Positions 8,885 through 18,131 of a stretch of 64,000 bases of DNA are shown here, one piece after another. Source of the stretch: Epilithonimonas zeae (GTDB lineage Bacteria; Bacteroidota; Bacteroidia; Flavobacteriales; Weeksellaceae); the NCBI RefSeq assembly GCF_900141765.1, contig NZ_FSRK01000003.1:434001-498000 (forward strand), read 5' to 3'. The position numbers and the translations under genes are program-made. The notes beneath the pieces were generated by a model. That model was not told the origin of the DNA. It ran no database searches and saw only the letters and a list, made by a program, of their open reading frames with translations. How positions within the stretch are numbered: position 1 is the first letter of the stretch; every line of letters starts with the position of its first letter.

Positions 8885-9595
8885 ATGCCGCACAGAAATG
8901 ACCCTGGAGTCGATATTATAGATTTGAGCAGTGCCAAAATTGTTCAGAAAAACTTCACTGTCCTGAATGATGTTGACCTTCATATCAAGAAAGGAAAATT
9001 CTGCTACCTGATTGGAAAAACTGGTTCCGGAAAAAGTTCTCTTTTGAAAGTTCTTTACGGACAATTGCCTTTACAAGGCGGAAGCGGACAAGTTGCAGGT
9101 TTTGATTTGAAGAAACTGAAACAATCTGATGTTCCAAACCTAAGAAGAAAATTAGGAATTGTGTTTCAGGATTTCCAACTTTTATCGGATAGAAATATCG
9201 AGAAGAATCTTCTTTTTGTCCTACAAGCAACCGGCTGGAAAGACAAACACAAAATGGAAGCGAGAATTGATGAAGTTCTATCCAGCGTTGGAATGAAAAC
9301 TAAAAAGCACAAAATGCCACACCAACTTTCCGGTGGCGAGCAACAACGTGCTGCAATCGCAAGAGCGCTTCTGAATCACCCTGAATTAATTCTTGCAGAC
9401 GAGCCAACAGGAAATCTTGACCCGGAAACGTCTAACGATATTATGACACTTCTTAAAAATCTGGCGGAAGAAAACCATTGCGCTGTTGTAATGGCAACGC
9501 ACGATTACCATATGATTCAGAATTATCCTGGCGAAGCCATCCGATGCGAAAACGGGCAGGTTTCTGTTTTGGATACAGCAGAATTGTTTGAATAA
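8885..9595 (+). CDS. ftsE: FtsE-type ABC transporter ATP-binding protein
   Basis: A 236-residue single ABC ATPase: Walker A GKTGSGKSS (about residues 44-52), Q-loop in GIVFQDFQLL, signature LSGGEQQRAAIARALL, Walker B LILADEPTGNLDP and H-loop MATHDYHM. The FtsE/LolD class is suggested by its length and by the DxxNLRRKLG-like and QDFQLLSDRNIEKN segments. In FtsEX it would couple to a membrane partner that regulates cell-wall hydrolases at division. No ftsX lies beside it, so the assignment to FtsE rather than a related exporter ATPase is probable, not certain. Confidence 0.75.
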   Translation: MPHRNDPGVDIIDLSSAKIVQKNFTVLNDVDLHIKKGKFCYLIGKTGSGKSSLLKVLYGQLPLQGGSGQVAGFDLKKLKQSDVPNLRRKLGIVFQDFQLLSDRNIEKNLLFVLQATGWKDKHKMEARIDEVLSSVGMKTKKHKMPHQLSGGEQQRAAIARALLNHPELILADEPTGNLDPETSNDIMTLLKNLAEENHCAVVMATHDYHMIQNYPGEAIRCENGQVSVLDTAELFE

Positions 9596-9617
9596 GAAAA
9601 TTATTAGTTATAGATAG

Positions 9618-9650
9618 AAAAAGCTCTTTGAAATTTCAGAGAGCTTTTTT
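9618..9650. terminator. Bidirectional terminator hairpin
   Basis: AAAAAGCTCTTTGAAA pairs with TTTCAGAGAGCTTTTTT across almost no loop. It follows ftsE by about 22 bp, and the last codons of the convergent methyltransferase gene lie within it, so it can serve both. Confidence 0.75.
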
Positions 9651-10340
9651 GTTGAATAGATGGAAGTCTTTTGTCAGCTCAAGATATTCATCGGAATAAA
9701 CTCTTGGCGATTTTTCGATAACAAAATTTTCTTCTTTCGTTTCTGATTGTTGGAATGAATATTCTAAAACTACTCTTTTGGGTTCAGCAGTTTCGATTCC
9801 TTTGATGATAACTTTTCTTTTGAGAAACAGATTATTCTCTCTACAAATTTGAGTGAATTGCTTATCTGAATCAATAGGAATAATAACCGAAAACAAACCT
9901 TCATCAGAAAGTAATTGTGAAGCTTTCTGAATTAAATCAGAGAAATCCAATTCTAATCTTTGTCTTGCCAGAATATCTTTCTCAGAATTGTTAATCTCAA
10001 AATATGGCGGATTTGAAATGATTAAATCAAATTTTTCTTCAGTTTCAAACCTTTTAAAATCCTGAAGCTGACTTTTGATTCTTTCAGAAAAAGGAGAATT
10101 GGAGAAATTATTTTGAGAAATTTTGACAGCTTCAGAGTTGATATCGATTGCTAAGATATTTGCATTTGGATTTCTCTGAGCTAACATTAATGAAATAATT
10201 CCTGTTCCAGTTCCTACTTCCAGAATTCGTTTTGCTTGATGAATATCAGATAAAATCCCCAGCAAAACCGCATCTGTTCCCACTCGGAAAACATCAGAAC
10301 TTTGCTGAATTGAAAATTTTTGAAATTGGAAATCCTTCAT
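9636..10340 (-). CDS. trmN6: TrmN6-type tRNA1(Val) (adenine37-N6)-methyltransferase
   Basis: A 234-residue class I SAM methyltransferase. It begins MKDFQFQKFSIQQSSDVFRV, with motif I LEVGTGTGIISLMLAQ and the catalytic N6-adenine motif NPPYFE, as in E. coli YfiC/TrmN. FRVGTDAVLLG near the N-terminus is also typical. I chose the ATG at 10340; ten extra upstream codons (MRNVGFHYYN) have no family support. Expected role: N6-methylation of A37 in tRNA-Val. A PrmC-like N6-glutamine methylase is excluded by its shorter length and the YFE context, but the substrate is inferred. Confidence 0.8.
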   Translation of the reverse strand: MKDFQFQKFSIQQSSDVFRVGTDAVLLGILSDIHQAKRILEVGTGTGIISLMLAQRNPNANILAIDINSEAVKISQNNFSNSPFSERIKSQLQDFKRFETEEKFDLIISNPPYFEINNSEKDILARQRLELDFSDLIQKASQLLSDEGLFSVIIPIDSDKQFTQICRENNLFLKRKVIIKGIETAEPKRVVLEYSFQQSETKEENFVIEKSPRVYSDEYLELTKDFHLFNKKAL

Positions 10341-10399
10341 ATTATAATAATGAAAACCGACATTTCGCACCTTCGAAGCTACAAAATTCGATTTGTCGT

Positions 10400-10440
10400 T
10401 TTTCTACCAATATTTCGCGACTTCGTCGCTTTACCACTTT
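10400..10440 (+). repeat. CTACCAATAT-hairpin repeat, copy 1
   Basis: TTTCTACCAATATTTCG followed by the small hairpin GCGACTTCGTCGC and TTTACCACTTT. A related block (CTACCAATATGTCGAGACTTCGTCTC) occurs at 53758-53850. It lies in the gap between the methyltransferase and the sensor kinase genes. Confidence 0.55.
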
Positions 10441-10445
10441 GAAAT

Positions 10446-11900
10446 CTATAAATTAGAAGGCATTGAGATGGTGAATGTCGCTCCTTTATCTGGCTCGGAA
10501 ACTACAGTTATCGTTCCGTTATAATCTTCAACCATTCGTTTTACCATCGTAAGACCTATTCCCATTCCACTGCTTTTGGAAGTGAAATTCGGGTCGAAAA
10601 TCTTCGTTATTTTATCTTCAGAAATCCCTACTCCATTATCTTCGACCGTGATTCTAATTCGTTTTTCAATTTTTTCCAAATCTACATTGATGACGGATTT
10701 TCTATCATCTGCTTTTGCCTGACTTGCGTTGGTCACTAGATTGGTGATGATTCTCGAAAGATAATCTCTGTCAATTTTCATCGGAATATTATCGTGATTG
10801 GCGTGAACAAATATATTTTCATCACTGAAAATCGTCAACACATTTTTCACTTCTTTATTCAAAGAAATTTCTTCATCATTTTTTTGAGGCAACTGCGCAA
10901 ATTCAGAAAACGCACTCGCTACTCTACTGATAACATCAATTTGCCCAATGATAATTTCACTAAGATTTTTAACTTTAGTAGCATTATCTGGGGCGTTCGG
11001 GTCAAATTTTCTCTCGAAATTTTGCATCATCAACTTCATTGGCGTCAACGGATTTTTCACCTCGTGAGCCACTTGCTTCGCCATTTCTTGCCAAGCTGAT
11101 TGCTTCTCGATATAACTGAGACGTTCGCGTTGGTCAGCAATTTCCGCAATCATTTTATTATAAGCCTTAACCAAAGCATTTAGCTCATCGTTTTTATAAT
11201 ATTTGATGGGATTGAGGTTCTTATCAAACAAGTTGATTTTACTAATCATCGAAGTAAATCGGATAATCGCTTCCGTCAAATTATTCGAAATAATCCAGCT
11301 AAACCAAATACTGAACAATATGATAAGGAGATTGACACCAATGATGTAAATAAAATACTCTTTGAAAACCTCCATATAAGCACTCTCGTTATGATAATAC
11401 GGAAAATATACATAAGCAATATTTTCCAACATATTATTTTTCAATACCATATATGAGGAAACAATCGTCGCTTTAAGTTTTTCGTCGTAAGCTTTATCAT
11501 CGTATTGTTTACCGTTTTTCTTGATGGCCTTTATAACATCAGACGGCATTTTCTTTTGGGCAACAAGATTCGGGTCTTTGTTAGACAAAAGATAATTACC
11601 ATTTAAATCATATATAATAATGTCGTGCTTGTTGATATCAGCAATTTCGTAGATTTCGTTTTCAAGAATTTTAGGAATATCATAGGTTTCTACCTGAGAA
11701 TGGCTGAGCGCATAATCCAAAGAAGACATAAGAGCTTCGGACTTGTTTTGCATATCCTGTTGGCTTTGCTTCTTCGCATTGTCTCTCAAAATCACATAAG
11801 ACAAAGTAGCCGAAGCGATGACACTTAGGAAACAAATAGCGAGAAATCCAATAAAAACCCTGTTTCTTAACCGGTAACCTTTATAATCATTTAATGGCAT
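10446..11900 (-). CDS. NtrY-like sensor histidine kinase (orphan)
   Basis: A 484-residue membrane kinase: a TM helix near residues 12-35, an extracytoplasmic sensor region to about 175, a second TM (about 180-205), a HAMP-like linker, then the H-box AHEVKNPLTPMKLMMQNF with the phospho-accepting His. The ATPase domain has N-box LVTNASQA, EDNGVGIS, FTSKSSGMGIGLTM and GATFTISMP. The H-box wording is that of NtrY-class kinases. The start is ATG 11900, with TACATTTG (a -7 motif) at 11910-11917, so the leader is very short. No response regulator is adjacent, so its partner and signal are unknown. Confidence 0.85.
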   Translation of the reverse strand: MPLNDYKGYRLRNRVFIGFLAICFLSVIASATLSYVILRDNAKKQSQQDMQNKSEALMSSLDYALSHSQVETYDIPKILENEIYEIADINKHDIIIYDLNGNYLLSNKDPNLVAQKKMPSDVIKAIKKNGKQYDDKAYDEKLKATIVSSYMVLKNNMLENIAYVYFPYYHNESAYMEVFKEYFIYIIGVNLLIILFSIWFSWIISNNLTEAIIRFTSMISKINLFDKNLNPIKYYKNDELNALVKAYNKMIAEIADQRERLSYIEKQSAWQEMAKQVAHEVKNPLTPMKLMMQNFERKFDPNAPDNATKVKNLSEIIIGQIDVISRVASAFSEFAQLPQKNDEEISLNKEVKNVLTIFSDENIFVHANHDNIPMKIDRDYLSRIITNLVTNASQAKADDRKSVINVDLEKIEKRIRITVEDNGVGISEDKITKIFDPNFTSKSSGMGIGLTMVKRMVEDYNGTITVVSEPDKGATFTISMPSNL

Positions 11901-11952
11901 TTTGCTTTTCAAATGTAGTTTTTCGTTTTTGGAGTTTATGCAATTGCCAATT

Positions 11953-12567
11953 CTACTGATATTTTTGCACCATATTAGACAATGGCGATTTCAAAAGTTT
12001 CGCAACATATTTTCCGATGATGTCAAATTCCAAATTCACAACATCGCCAATTTTCAAATGTTTCATATTCGTAAACTCCCAAGTGTACGGAATTATTGCC
12101 ACAGAAAACTGGTTCGTTTCGCTTTCAGCAACCGTAAGACTCGTTCCGTTCAGCGTGATAGAACCTTGCGGAACTGTTCTATACTCGTTGGTTTCCTTGT
12201 AAGAAACTGTAATGAGATAACTTCCATTCTGGTCTTCGATACTTTCAACGACTCCGGTTTTGTCCACGTGACCTTGCACAATATGACCATCCAATCTACC
12301 TTCGAATTTCAAACAACGTTCCAAATTCACTTCCGTTCCAACATTCCACGCACCAAGATTCGTTTTTTCAAGCGTTTCATTGATGGCCGTCACCTTATAA
12401 GAATCACTATTGATTTCCACAACTGTCAGGCAGCAGCCGTTGTGTGCCAGACTTTGGTCGATTTTCAATTCCTGAGTAAAAGGACAACTCAACACAAAAT
12501 CAATATTCCCTTCATTTCTATCGATTTTCTCAACCTTTCCGGTCGCTTCTATTATTCCTGTAAACAT
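11953..12567 (-). CDS. ribE: Riboflavin synthase (alpha subunit)
   Basis: A 204-residue protein with the two lumazine-binding barrel repeats. The first begins MFTGIIEATGKVEKI and contains GCCLTVVEI; the second begins near residue 97 with GRLDGHIVQGHVDKTG and contains GTSLTVAE. It dismutates two 6,7-dimethyl-8-ribityllumazines to riboflavin plus the pyrimidinedione. The start MFTGIIE is invariant in the family. It lies 52 bp upstream of the kinase gene on the same strand. I see no FMN riboswitch in the 216 bp upstream, which holds a family B repeat. Confidence 0.95.
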   Translation of the reverse strand: MFTGIIEATGKVEKIDRNEGNIDFVLSCPFTQELKIDQSLAHNGCCLTVVEINSDSYKVTAINETLEKTNLGAWNVGTEVNLERCLKFEGRLDGHIVQGHVDKTGVVESIEDQNGSYLITVSYKETNEYRTVPQGSITLNGTSLTVAESETNQFSVAIIPYTWEFTNMKHLKIGDVVNLEFDIIGKYVAKLLKSPLSNMVQKYQ

Positions 12568-12590
12568 TCTTTTGGTTTTATTGATTTTTT

Positions 12591-12671
12591 CAGGAGCTTA
12601 ATCCCGCTTTCCACTATATCTTTTTCTTTTTTAGCAAAAAAAGAAAAAGGATGTCGTTGCAATCGGGGCTA
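12591..12671 (-). repeat. Dispersed structured repeat, family B, copy 1
   Basis: On the minus strand: AGCCCCGATTGCAACGACAT, then CC and a T-run arm, a loop around GCT, an A-run arm ending AAAAAGAT, then ATAGTGGAAAGCGGGATTAA and GCTCCTG. Pairings are AGC/GCT and CCCG/CGGG at the base and TTTTTCTTTTTT with AAAAAAGAAAAA inside. The overall plan is the same as family A. It lies between the divergent ribE and pdxA genes. Confidence 0.75.
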
Positions 12672-12783
12672 TAAATATTGCATATTTTACTAACTGCTTA
12701 GTATAATATGTAAACAAATAGTTATAAAAACAACCTAAAAAACCTAAATTTGTAAAATTCTTTTAAATGTCAAAGATAAACAA

Positions 12784-13872
12784 ATGAGCTCCAAACATCA
12801 TAAAATCAGAGTAGGAATTTCAATCGGCGATTTCAACGGAATCGGACCCGAGATTATTCTAAAATCTCTGAAAGATAAAAGCATAACAGATTTTTTCACG
12901 CCGGTTATTTTTGGTTCGGGTAAACTATTCACTTATCAGAAAAATATTTTCAAGCTTCAGACCAACTTCAATTACATCAATTCTGCAAAAGAAGCACAGT
13001 CTGGGAAAATCAATATGGTGAATCTTACCAAAGAAAATAGCAATGTAGAATTCGGTGTTCCAACGGAAGAATCCACAAAAATGGCGATTGATTCTCTGGA
13101 ATCTGCTACCCAAGCTCTTCTGAATAATGAAGTAGATGTTATCGTAACCGCTCCTATTAATAAGGACGAAATGATGAAATATGGTTTCGCTCACGCTGGG
13201 CACACTGGTTATTTCGAAGAAAAGGCAGGCAAAAAAGCGGTAATGTTTATGGTAACCAACAATTTGAAAGTGGCTGTTTCTACACATCACATTCCTGTTG
13301 CTGAGATTGCACAGAATATCACCAAAGAGAAATTGAAAAAGCAAATCACACAATTGGTGAAAACTTTGAAAGAAGATTTCTGTGTAGAAAAACCAAAAAT
13401 TGCAGTCCTAGGGCTCAATCCACACGCTGGCGATGGCGGTGTAATCGGTAAAGAAGAAATAGAGATTATAGAACCTGCGATAAAAGAACTCTTTAATAAT
13501 GGAACTTTAGCTTTTGGACCGTATCCGGCAGACAGTTTTTTCCAGCCTGAAAAATATAAAGCTTTCGATGCTGTTTTGGCAATGTATCACGACCAAGGTC
13601 TGGCACCTTTCAAAACAATTGCTTATGAAGAGGGCGTAAATTACTCAGCAGGATTGCCTTTCATCAGAACATCTCCAGACCACGGCGTTGCTTATGATAT
13701 TGCGGGGAAAAATATGGCGGATGAGACTTCTTTTTCCGAAGCAATTTTTACAGCCATCCATATTTTTAAAAACAGAGAAGAATACCACGATTTGATGAGC
13801 AATCGTCTTCGTCCGAAAGCTTCTCACGCTAATAATGGGATAGACGAAGACCTTCCGCTTGAAAATAGCTAG
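12784..13872 (+). CDS. pdxA: 4-hydroxythreonine-4-phosphate dehydrogenase
   Basis: A 362-residue enzyme that oxidises 4-phosphohydroxy-threonine in the DXP-dependent pyridoxal phosphate pathway. Seen: ISIGDFNGIGPEIILKSL at the N-terminus, VTAPINKDEM, the metal site around GHTGYFEEKAG, VLGLNPHAGDGGVIGKEE, the MYHDQGLAPFKTI metal-ligand block and SPDHGVAYDIAGKN. The length is slightly above the usual 330. TAAATTTG at 12745-12752 is a plausible -7 element. It is followed by DUF177, rpmF, accB and accC on the same strand, a known Bacteroidetes gene order. Confidence 0.95.
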   Translation: MSSKHHKIRVGISIGDFNGIGPEIILKSLKDKSITDFFTPVIFGSGKLFTYQKNIFKLQTNFNYINSAKEAQSGKINMVNLTKENSNVEFGVPTEESTKMAIDSLESATQALLNNEVDVIVTAPINKDEMMKYGFAHAGHTGYFEEKAGKKAVMFMVTNNLKVAVSTHHIPVAEIAQNITKEKLKKQITQLVKTLKEDFCVEKPKIAVLGLNPHAGDGGVIGKEEIEIIEPAIKELFNNGTLAFGPYPADSFFQPEKYKAFDAVLAMYHDQGLAPFKTIAYEEGVNYSAGLPFIRTSPDHGVAYDIAGKNMADETSFSEAIFTAIHIFKNREEYHDLMSNRLRPKASHANNGIDEDLPLENS

Positions 13873-13930
13873 ACAAAAAATCAGTTTTTGAGGAGTAAAT
13901 TTTTGCAAGTCAAGTATTTCCAAAAAAGAT

Positions 13931-13961
13931 TTTGTTATTTAAAAAAAATAAATTATTTTTG
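13931..13961 (+). promoter_or_regulatory. Promoter of the DUF177-rpmF unit
   Basis: TTTG at 13931-13934, a 19-bp spacer and TATTTTTG at 13954-13961: an exact consensus promoter. The ATG at 13974 is only 12 bp beyond the -7 element, so the mRNA should have a very short leader. This rules out an in-frame ATG at 13932. Confidence 0.75.
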
Positions 13962-13973
13962 CAAACCGTTTTT

Positions 13974-14501
13974 ATGGACAGAATTAGAAACTATGACGTT
14001 GCCTTTTTAGGCTTAAAACCGGGTAAACACGATTTCATATTTGAAATTAATCAAGAGTTCTTTGATTTATTTGAGACTGAGCAGGAATTTTTTAATCCAA
14101 AAATCAATGCTAATGTTCTTTTGGACAAGCATACAACTTTTTTGGAGTTCTTCATTAATGTTTCAGGAACCGTTCAATTGATTTGCGACATTAGCAATGA
14201 TGAATTTTCTGAAAATATTGAGAATGATTTGAAAATTCTTGTAAAATTTGGAGAAGAATATGATGACAGTGATGAAGATGTAATTACCATCAATAAAAAA
14301 GATGGCGAATTCAACCTTGCCAACCTTATATATGAAGCGGTTGTTTTATCAATTCCGATGAAAAAACTGGCGCCATCTGTAAGAGACAATGATGAATATC
14401 AAAAAATATTAGACCAATACAGTCCAAAAATAGTCGAAGAGGAAAAGGAAAGCACAGACCCAAGATGGGAAGCTTTGAAAAAATTGAAAGATAACAATTA
14501 A
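13974..14501 (+). CDS. DUF177 (YceD-type) large-subunit accumulation protein
   Basis: A 175-residue acidic protein starting MDRIRNYDVAFLGLKPGKHD. The family's mid-region is visible (FINVSGTVQLICDISNDEF, normally CxxC-bearing; here a single Cys is visible), followed by IYEAVVLSIPMKK and a C-terminal DPRWEALKKLK, the hallmark ending. DUF177/YceD proteins are linked to 23S rRNA and large-subunit maturation and nearly always precede rpmF, as here (43 bp). The start is fixed by the promoter at 13931-13961. Confidence 0.88.
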   Translation: MDRIRNYDVAFLGLKPGKHDFIFEINQEFFDLFETEQEFFNPKINANVLLDKHTTFLEFFINVSGTVQLICDISNDEFSENIENDLKILVKFGEEYDDSDEDVITINKKDGEFNLANLIYEAVVLSIPMKKLAPSVRDNDEYQKILDQYSPKIVEEEKESTDPRWEALKKLKDNN

Positions 14502-14544
14502 GCAATAACAATATAATTCGTAAGAATTTTAAAAAGTACTAACA

Positions 14545-14748
14545 ATGGCACATCCTAAAAGAAGACAGTCGTCTACAAGAAGAGATAAAAGAAGAACTCA
14601 CTACAAAGCTGTAGTTCCTCAATTGGCAAAAGACGCTACGTCTGGAGAAATGCACTTATACCACAGAGCACACTGGCATGAAGGAAAACTTTATTACAGA
14701 GGAAAAGTTGTATTAGAGAAAACCGTAGAAACTACAGAAGAAAACTAA
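14545..14748 (+). CDS. rpmF: 50S ribosomal protein L32
   Basis: A 67-residue basic protein starting [20 protein letters not shown], the L32 signature, then [17 protein letters not shown]. It has no zinc-binding CxxC pairs, so it is the C-minus form expected not to depend on zinc. It is cotranscribed with DUF177 and followed by a strong terminator. Confidence 0.96.
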   Translation: MAHPKRRQSSTRRDKRRTHYKAVVPQLAKDATSGEMHLYHRAHWHEGKLYYRGKVVLEKTVETTEEN

Positions 14749-14779
14749 GATCTATCTTTGATAATCTTATACTTAGCAT

Positions 14780-14820
14780 AAAAAACCACTCGGATTTTAT
14801 CAATTTGAGTGGTTTTTTAT
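14780..14820 (+). terminator. Rho-independent terminator after rpmF
   Basis: AAAAAACCACTC pairs with GAGTGGTTTTTT around a loop of about 16 nt, with the T-run directly on the stem. It separates rpmF from accB, which then needs its own promoter; TATATTTG at 14821-14828 is a candidate -7 box. Confidence 0.8.
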
Positions 14821-14853
14821 TATATTTGGCGTTCAAAACAATTTAAAAATTTT

Positions 14854-15330
14854 ATGGATATAAAAGACATTCAGAATCTTGTAAGATTTGTTGCAAAGGC
14901 AGGTGTTTCCGAAGTGAAATATAAAAATAAAGACTTCGAAATCTATATCAAAACTCCACTAGGAGGCGAAGCTGTAAGCTATGTAACTCCACAAGTTGCT
15001 TATCAGGCTCCTGTTTCTGCACCGGCTGCAAATCCAGTTTCTGCTCCTGTTGTAAACTCTGATGCTGCTAGCGCTGCTGATGACAGCAAATATATCACTA
15101 TCAAATCTCCAATGATTGGAACTTTCTACAGAAAACCATCTCCAGATAAAGATGTTTTCGTAAACGTAGGCGATTCTGTAACAGAAGGGAAAGTGGTTTG
15201 TGTTATAGAAGCAATGAAACTTTTCAACCAAATCGAGTCAGAAGTTAGCGGAAAGATTGTAAAAATATTGGTAGAGGACTCTTCTCCTGTAGAATATGAC
15301 CAACCATTATTTTTAGTTGATCCATCTTAA
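14854..15330 (+). CDS. accB: Biotin carboxyl carrier protein of acetyl-CoA carboxylase
   Basis: A 158-residue BCCP. It starts MDIKDIQNLVRFVAKAGVSE and has an Ala/Pro/Val-rich flexible linker (about residues 48-80). The biotinyl domain ends with the biotinylation motif IEAMKLFNQIE, whose Lys carries biotin. I use the ATG at 14854; upstream in-frame codons run into the rpmF terminator. It carries the carboxyl group between AccC and AccA/AccD for malonyl-CoA synthesis. accC follows 88 bp later. Confidence 0.95.
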   Translation: MDIKDIQNLVRFVAKAGVSEVKYKNKDFEIYIKTPLGGEAVSYVTPQVAYQAPVSAPAANPVSAPVVNSDAASAADDSKYITIKSPMIGTFYRKPSPDKDVFVNVGDSVTEGKVVCVIEAMKLFNQIESEVSGKIVKILVEDSSPVEYDQPLFLVDPS

Positions 15331-15418
15331 TATAATTGATAAATTATAAGTGATAAGTGATTATTTAGTTGATGCACTTTATCTTAATTTTTAATTCTTA
15401 ATTTTTAATTATAAAAGG

Positions 15419-16777
15419 ATGTTCAAAAAAATATTGATCGCAAACCGTGGTGAGATAGCAATGCGAATCTTACGTACGGCAAAAGAAATGGGGATAAAAA
15501 CTGTTGCAGTTTATTCTACAGCAGACAAAGACAGTCTTCACGTTCGTTTTGCAGACGAGGCTGTTTGCATTGGTCCTGCGATGAGCAAAGACTCTTATCT
15601 TAAAATCCCTAATATTATCGCTGCTGCAGAAATCACTAATGCAGATGCAATCCATCCAGGCTACGGATTCCTTTCAGAGAATGCTAATTTCTCTAGAATC
15701 TGTGCGAAAAACGGAATCAAATTCATTGGAGCAACGCCTGAGCAAATCGAAAAAATGGGCGACAAAGCTACGGCTAAAGCGACTATGAAAGAAGCAGGAA
15801 TACCTTGCGTTCCAGGTTCTGATGGTTTGATCGATTCTTACGAAGATGCCAAAGCGACTGCAAAAGTGGTTGGTTATCCTGTGATGATTAAAGCGACTGC
15901 CGGTGGTGGTGGAAAAGGAATGAGAGCTGTTTGGAGAGAAGAAGATCTGAAAGAACATTGGGATTCTGCAATTCAGGAAGCTGTTGCGGCTTTTGGAAAT
16001 GGCGGAATGTACATGGAAAAACTGATCGAAGAGCCAAGACATATTGAAATCCAGATTGCTGGGGATCAATTTGGTAAAGCTTGCCACCTTTCTGAAAGAG
16101 ACTGTTCTATCCAAAGAAGAAATCAGAAACTGATTGAAGAAACGCCTTCTCCTTTTATGACGGATGAACTTCGTGAGAAAATGGGAGCAGCCGCTGTAAA
16201 AGCCGCTGAATATATTGGATATGAAGGTGTTGGAACTATAGAATTTTTGGTAGACAAACACAGAAACTTCTATTTTATGGAAATGAATACCAGAATCCAA
16301 GTAGAACATCCAATTACTGAGCAAGTTGTAGACTTTGACTTGATTCGTGAGCAGATTCTATTAGCTTCTGGAACGCCAATCAGCGGAAAAAATTATTATC
16401 CGAAAATGCACGCCATCGAGTGTAGAATCAATGCGGAAGATCCTTACGCAGATTTCCGTCCTTCTCCGGGGAAAATTAAAGAACTTAATATTCCTGGTGG
16501 ACACGGTGTGAGAGTTGACACGCACGTTTATTCCGGATATACAATTCCTTCCAACTATGATTCAATGATTGCAAAATTAATCGTAACAGCTCAAACAAGA
16601 GATGAAGCAATTGCAAAAATGAAGCGTGCTTTGGAAGAATTTTACATCGAAGGTGTAAAAACTACCATCCCTTTCCACAGACAATTATTGGAAAATGAGG
16701 ATTTCCTTGCCGGAAATTACACGACCAAGTTTATGGAAGATTTTGTAATGGACAAAAGTTTTGATAATCATATCTAA
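15419..16777 (+). CDS. accC: Biotin carboxylase subunit of acetyl-CoA carboxylase
   Basis: A 452-residue ATP-grasp enzyme. It has [20 protein letters not shown] at the start, the glycine loop [34 protein letters not shown] and [16 protein letters not shown], all diagnostic of AccC. The length is standard (about 450), so this is not a longer multi-domain carboxylase. It carboxylates the biotin on AccB. It forms an operon with accB and ends at a terminator. Confidence 0.97.
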   Translation: MFKKILIANRGEIAMRILRTAKEMGIKTVAVYSTADKDSLHVRFADEAVCIGPAMSKDSYLKIPNIIAAAEITNADAIHPGYGFLSENANFSRICAKNGIKFIGATPEQIEKMGDKATAKATMKEAGIPCVPGSDGLIDSYEDAKATAKVVGYPVMIKATAGGGGKGMRAVWREEDLKEHWDSAIQEAVAAFGNGGMYMEKLIEEPRHIEIQIAGDQFGKACHLSERDCSIQRRNQKLIEETPSPFMTDELREKMGAAAVKAAEYIGYEGVGTIEFLVDKHRNFYFMEMNTRIQVEHPITEQVVDFDLIREQILLASGTPISGKNYYPKMHAIECRINAEDPYADFRPSPGKIKELNIPGGHGVRVDTHVYSGYTIPSNYDSMIAKLIVTAQTRDEAIAKMKRALEEFYIEGVKTTIPFHRQLLENEDFLAGNYTTKFMEDFVMDKSFDNHI

Positions 16778-16797
16778 AGATTATCATCCTTATAGAT

Positions 16798-16830
16798 AAA
16801 AATGCCTGACTTTAAAAGTTGGGCATTTTT
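16798..16830 (+). terminator. Rho-independent terminator after accC
   Basis: AAAAATGCC and GGCATTTTT pair, extended inside by ACTT/AAGT around a TAAA loop, 21 bp after the accC stop. Confidence 0.8.
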
Positions 16831-16879
16831 CGTTGTTATTATTGGATCCAAATTTATTATTTTTACAAAAATTAAAGAT

Positions 16880-18130
16880 ATGTCAACAGCAGTTCAGGAA
16901 AAGAATTCTCAATACTTCATCGACCTAGAAAATCAATACGGTGCACACAATTACCATCCGCTTCCTGTGGTTTTAGAAAAAGGTGAAGGCGTATTTGTTT
17001 GGGATGTAGAAGGCAAGAAGTATTATGATTTCCTTTCCGCCTACTCCGCTGTTAATCAAGGACACTCTCATCCAAAAATTGTAGAAGCTCTAATCAATCA
17101 AGCCAAAAAATTAGCACTGACTTCAAGAGCTTTTTACAATGCAAATCTTGGAGAATATGAGAAAAAAATAACAACTCTTTTTGGTTTTGATAAAGTTCTG
17201 CCAATGAATTCTGGTGCTGAGGCTGTAGAAACGGCTGTAAAATTAGCCAGAAAATGGAGTTATGAAGTCAAAGGTATTTCTGAAAATGCTGCAAAAATAG
17301 TCGTTTGCGAAAACAACTTCCACGGAAGAACTACGACGATTGTATCTTTCTCGAATGACCCTGATGCTAATCAAAACTACGGACCTTTCACACCTGGGTT
17401 TATAAAAATTCCTTACAATGATTTAGCTGCTTTGGAAGAAACACTTATAAATGATGCTCAGAATATTGCTGCATTTTTAGTGGAACCAATTCAAGGAGAG
17501 GCCGGTGTTTATGTTCCAGATGAAAATTATTTAAAAAATGCTTTAGAACTTTGTAAAAAATATAACGTCCTTTTCATTGCCGATGAAGTTCAAACCGGAA
17601 TTGCAAGAACCGGAAAATTGATTGCTTGTTATCACGAAAATGTTCAACCCGATATTTTGATTTTAGGAAAAGCATTATCTGGAGGAATGTATCCTGTTTC
17701 TGCAGTTTTAGCAAATGATGAGATTATGAATGTAATCAAACCTGGCCAACATGGTTCTACATTCGGAGGCAATCCAATTGCTTGTGCGGTTGCAGTTGCC
17801 GCTTTGGATGTTGTAGCCGAAGAAAAATTATCCGAAAGAGCGGAAGAATTAGGACAGTTATTCCGTTCGAAAATTGAAAAATTAATTCAGAAAACAGACT
17901 TAATCACAAAAGTTCGTGGGAAAGGTTTATTAAATGCTATTCTTATTAATGACACTCCAGATAGCAAAACCGCTTGGAATATTTGTGTAAAGCTGAAAGA
18001 AAATGGTCTTCTAGCTAAGCCTACGCACGGTAATATTATTAGATTGGCACCTCCTTTGGTTATTACAGAAGAACAACTTTTAGATTGTATAAACATTATC
18101 GAAAATACAATTTTAGAATTTCAAAAATAA
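16880..18130 (+). CDS. rocD: Ornithine--oxo-acid aminotransferase
   Basis: A 416-residue class III PLP aminotransferase. I use the ATG at 16880 ([20 protein letters not shown]), because codons upstream of it include the accC terminator. [20 protein letters not shown] is the ornithine aminotransferase N-terminal signature. Other motifs are [41 protein letters not shown] and the PLP lysine in [14 protein letters not shown]. It converts ornithine plus 2-oxoglutarate to glutamate semialdehyde. The glycosyltransferase gene begins 2 bp after its stop, so the two may share a transcript. Confidence 0.95.
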   Translation: MSTAVQEKNSQYFIDLENQYGAHNYHPLPVVLEKGEGVFVWDVEGKKYYDFLSAYSAVNQGHSHPKIVEALINQAKKLALTSRAFYNANLGEYEKKITTLFGFDKVLPMNSGAEAVETAVKLARKWSYEVKGISENAAKIVVCENNFHGRTTTIVSFSNDPDANQNYGPFTPGFIKIPYNDLAALEETLINDAQNIAAFLVEPIQGEAGVYVPDENYLKNALELCKKYNVLFIADEVQTGIARTGKLIACYHENVQPDILILGKALSGGMYPVSAVLANDEIMNVIKPGQHGSTFGGNPIACAVAVAALDVVAEEKLSERAEELGQLFRSKIEKLIQKTDLITKVRGKGLLNAILINDTPDSKTAWNICVKLKENGLLAKPTHGNIIRLAPPLVITEEQLLDCINIIENTILEFQK

Positions 18131-18131
18131 A

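Noticed and set aside
12568-12783. An FMN riboswitch upstream of ribE.
   Set aside because: The gap holds repeat family B copy 1 and ordinary A+T-rich sequence; no RFN-like conserved blocks are visible.
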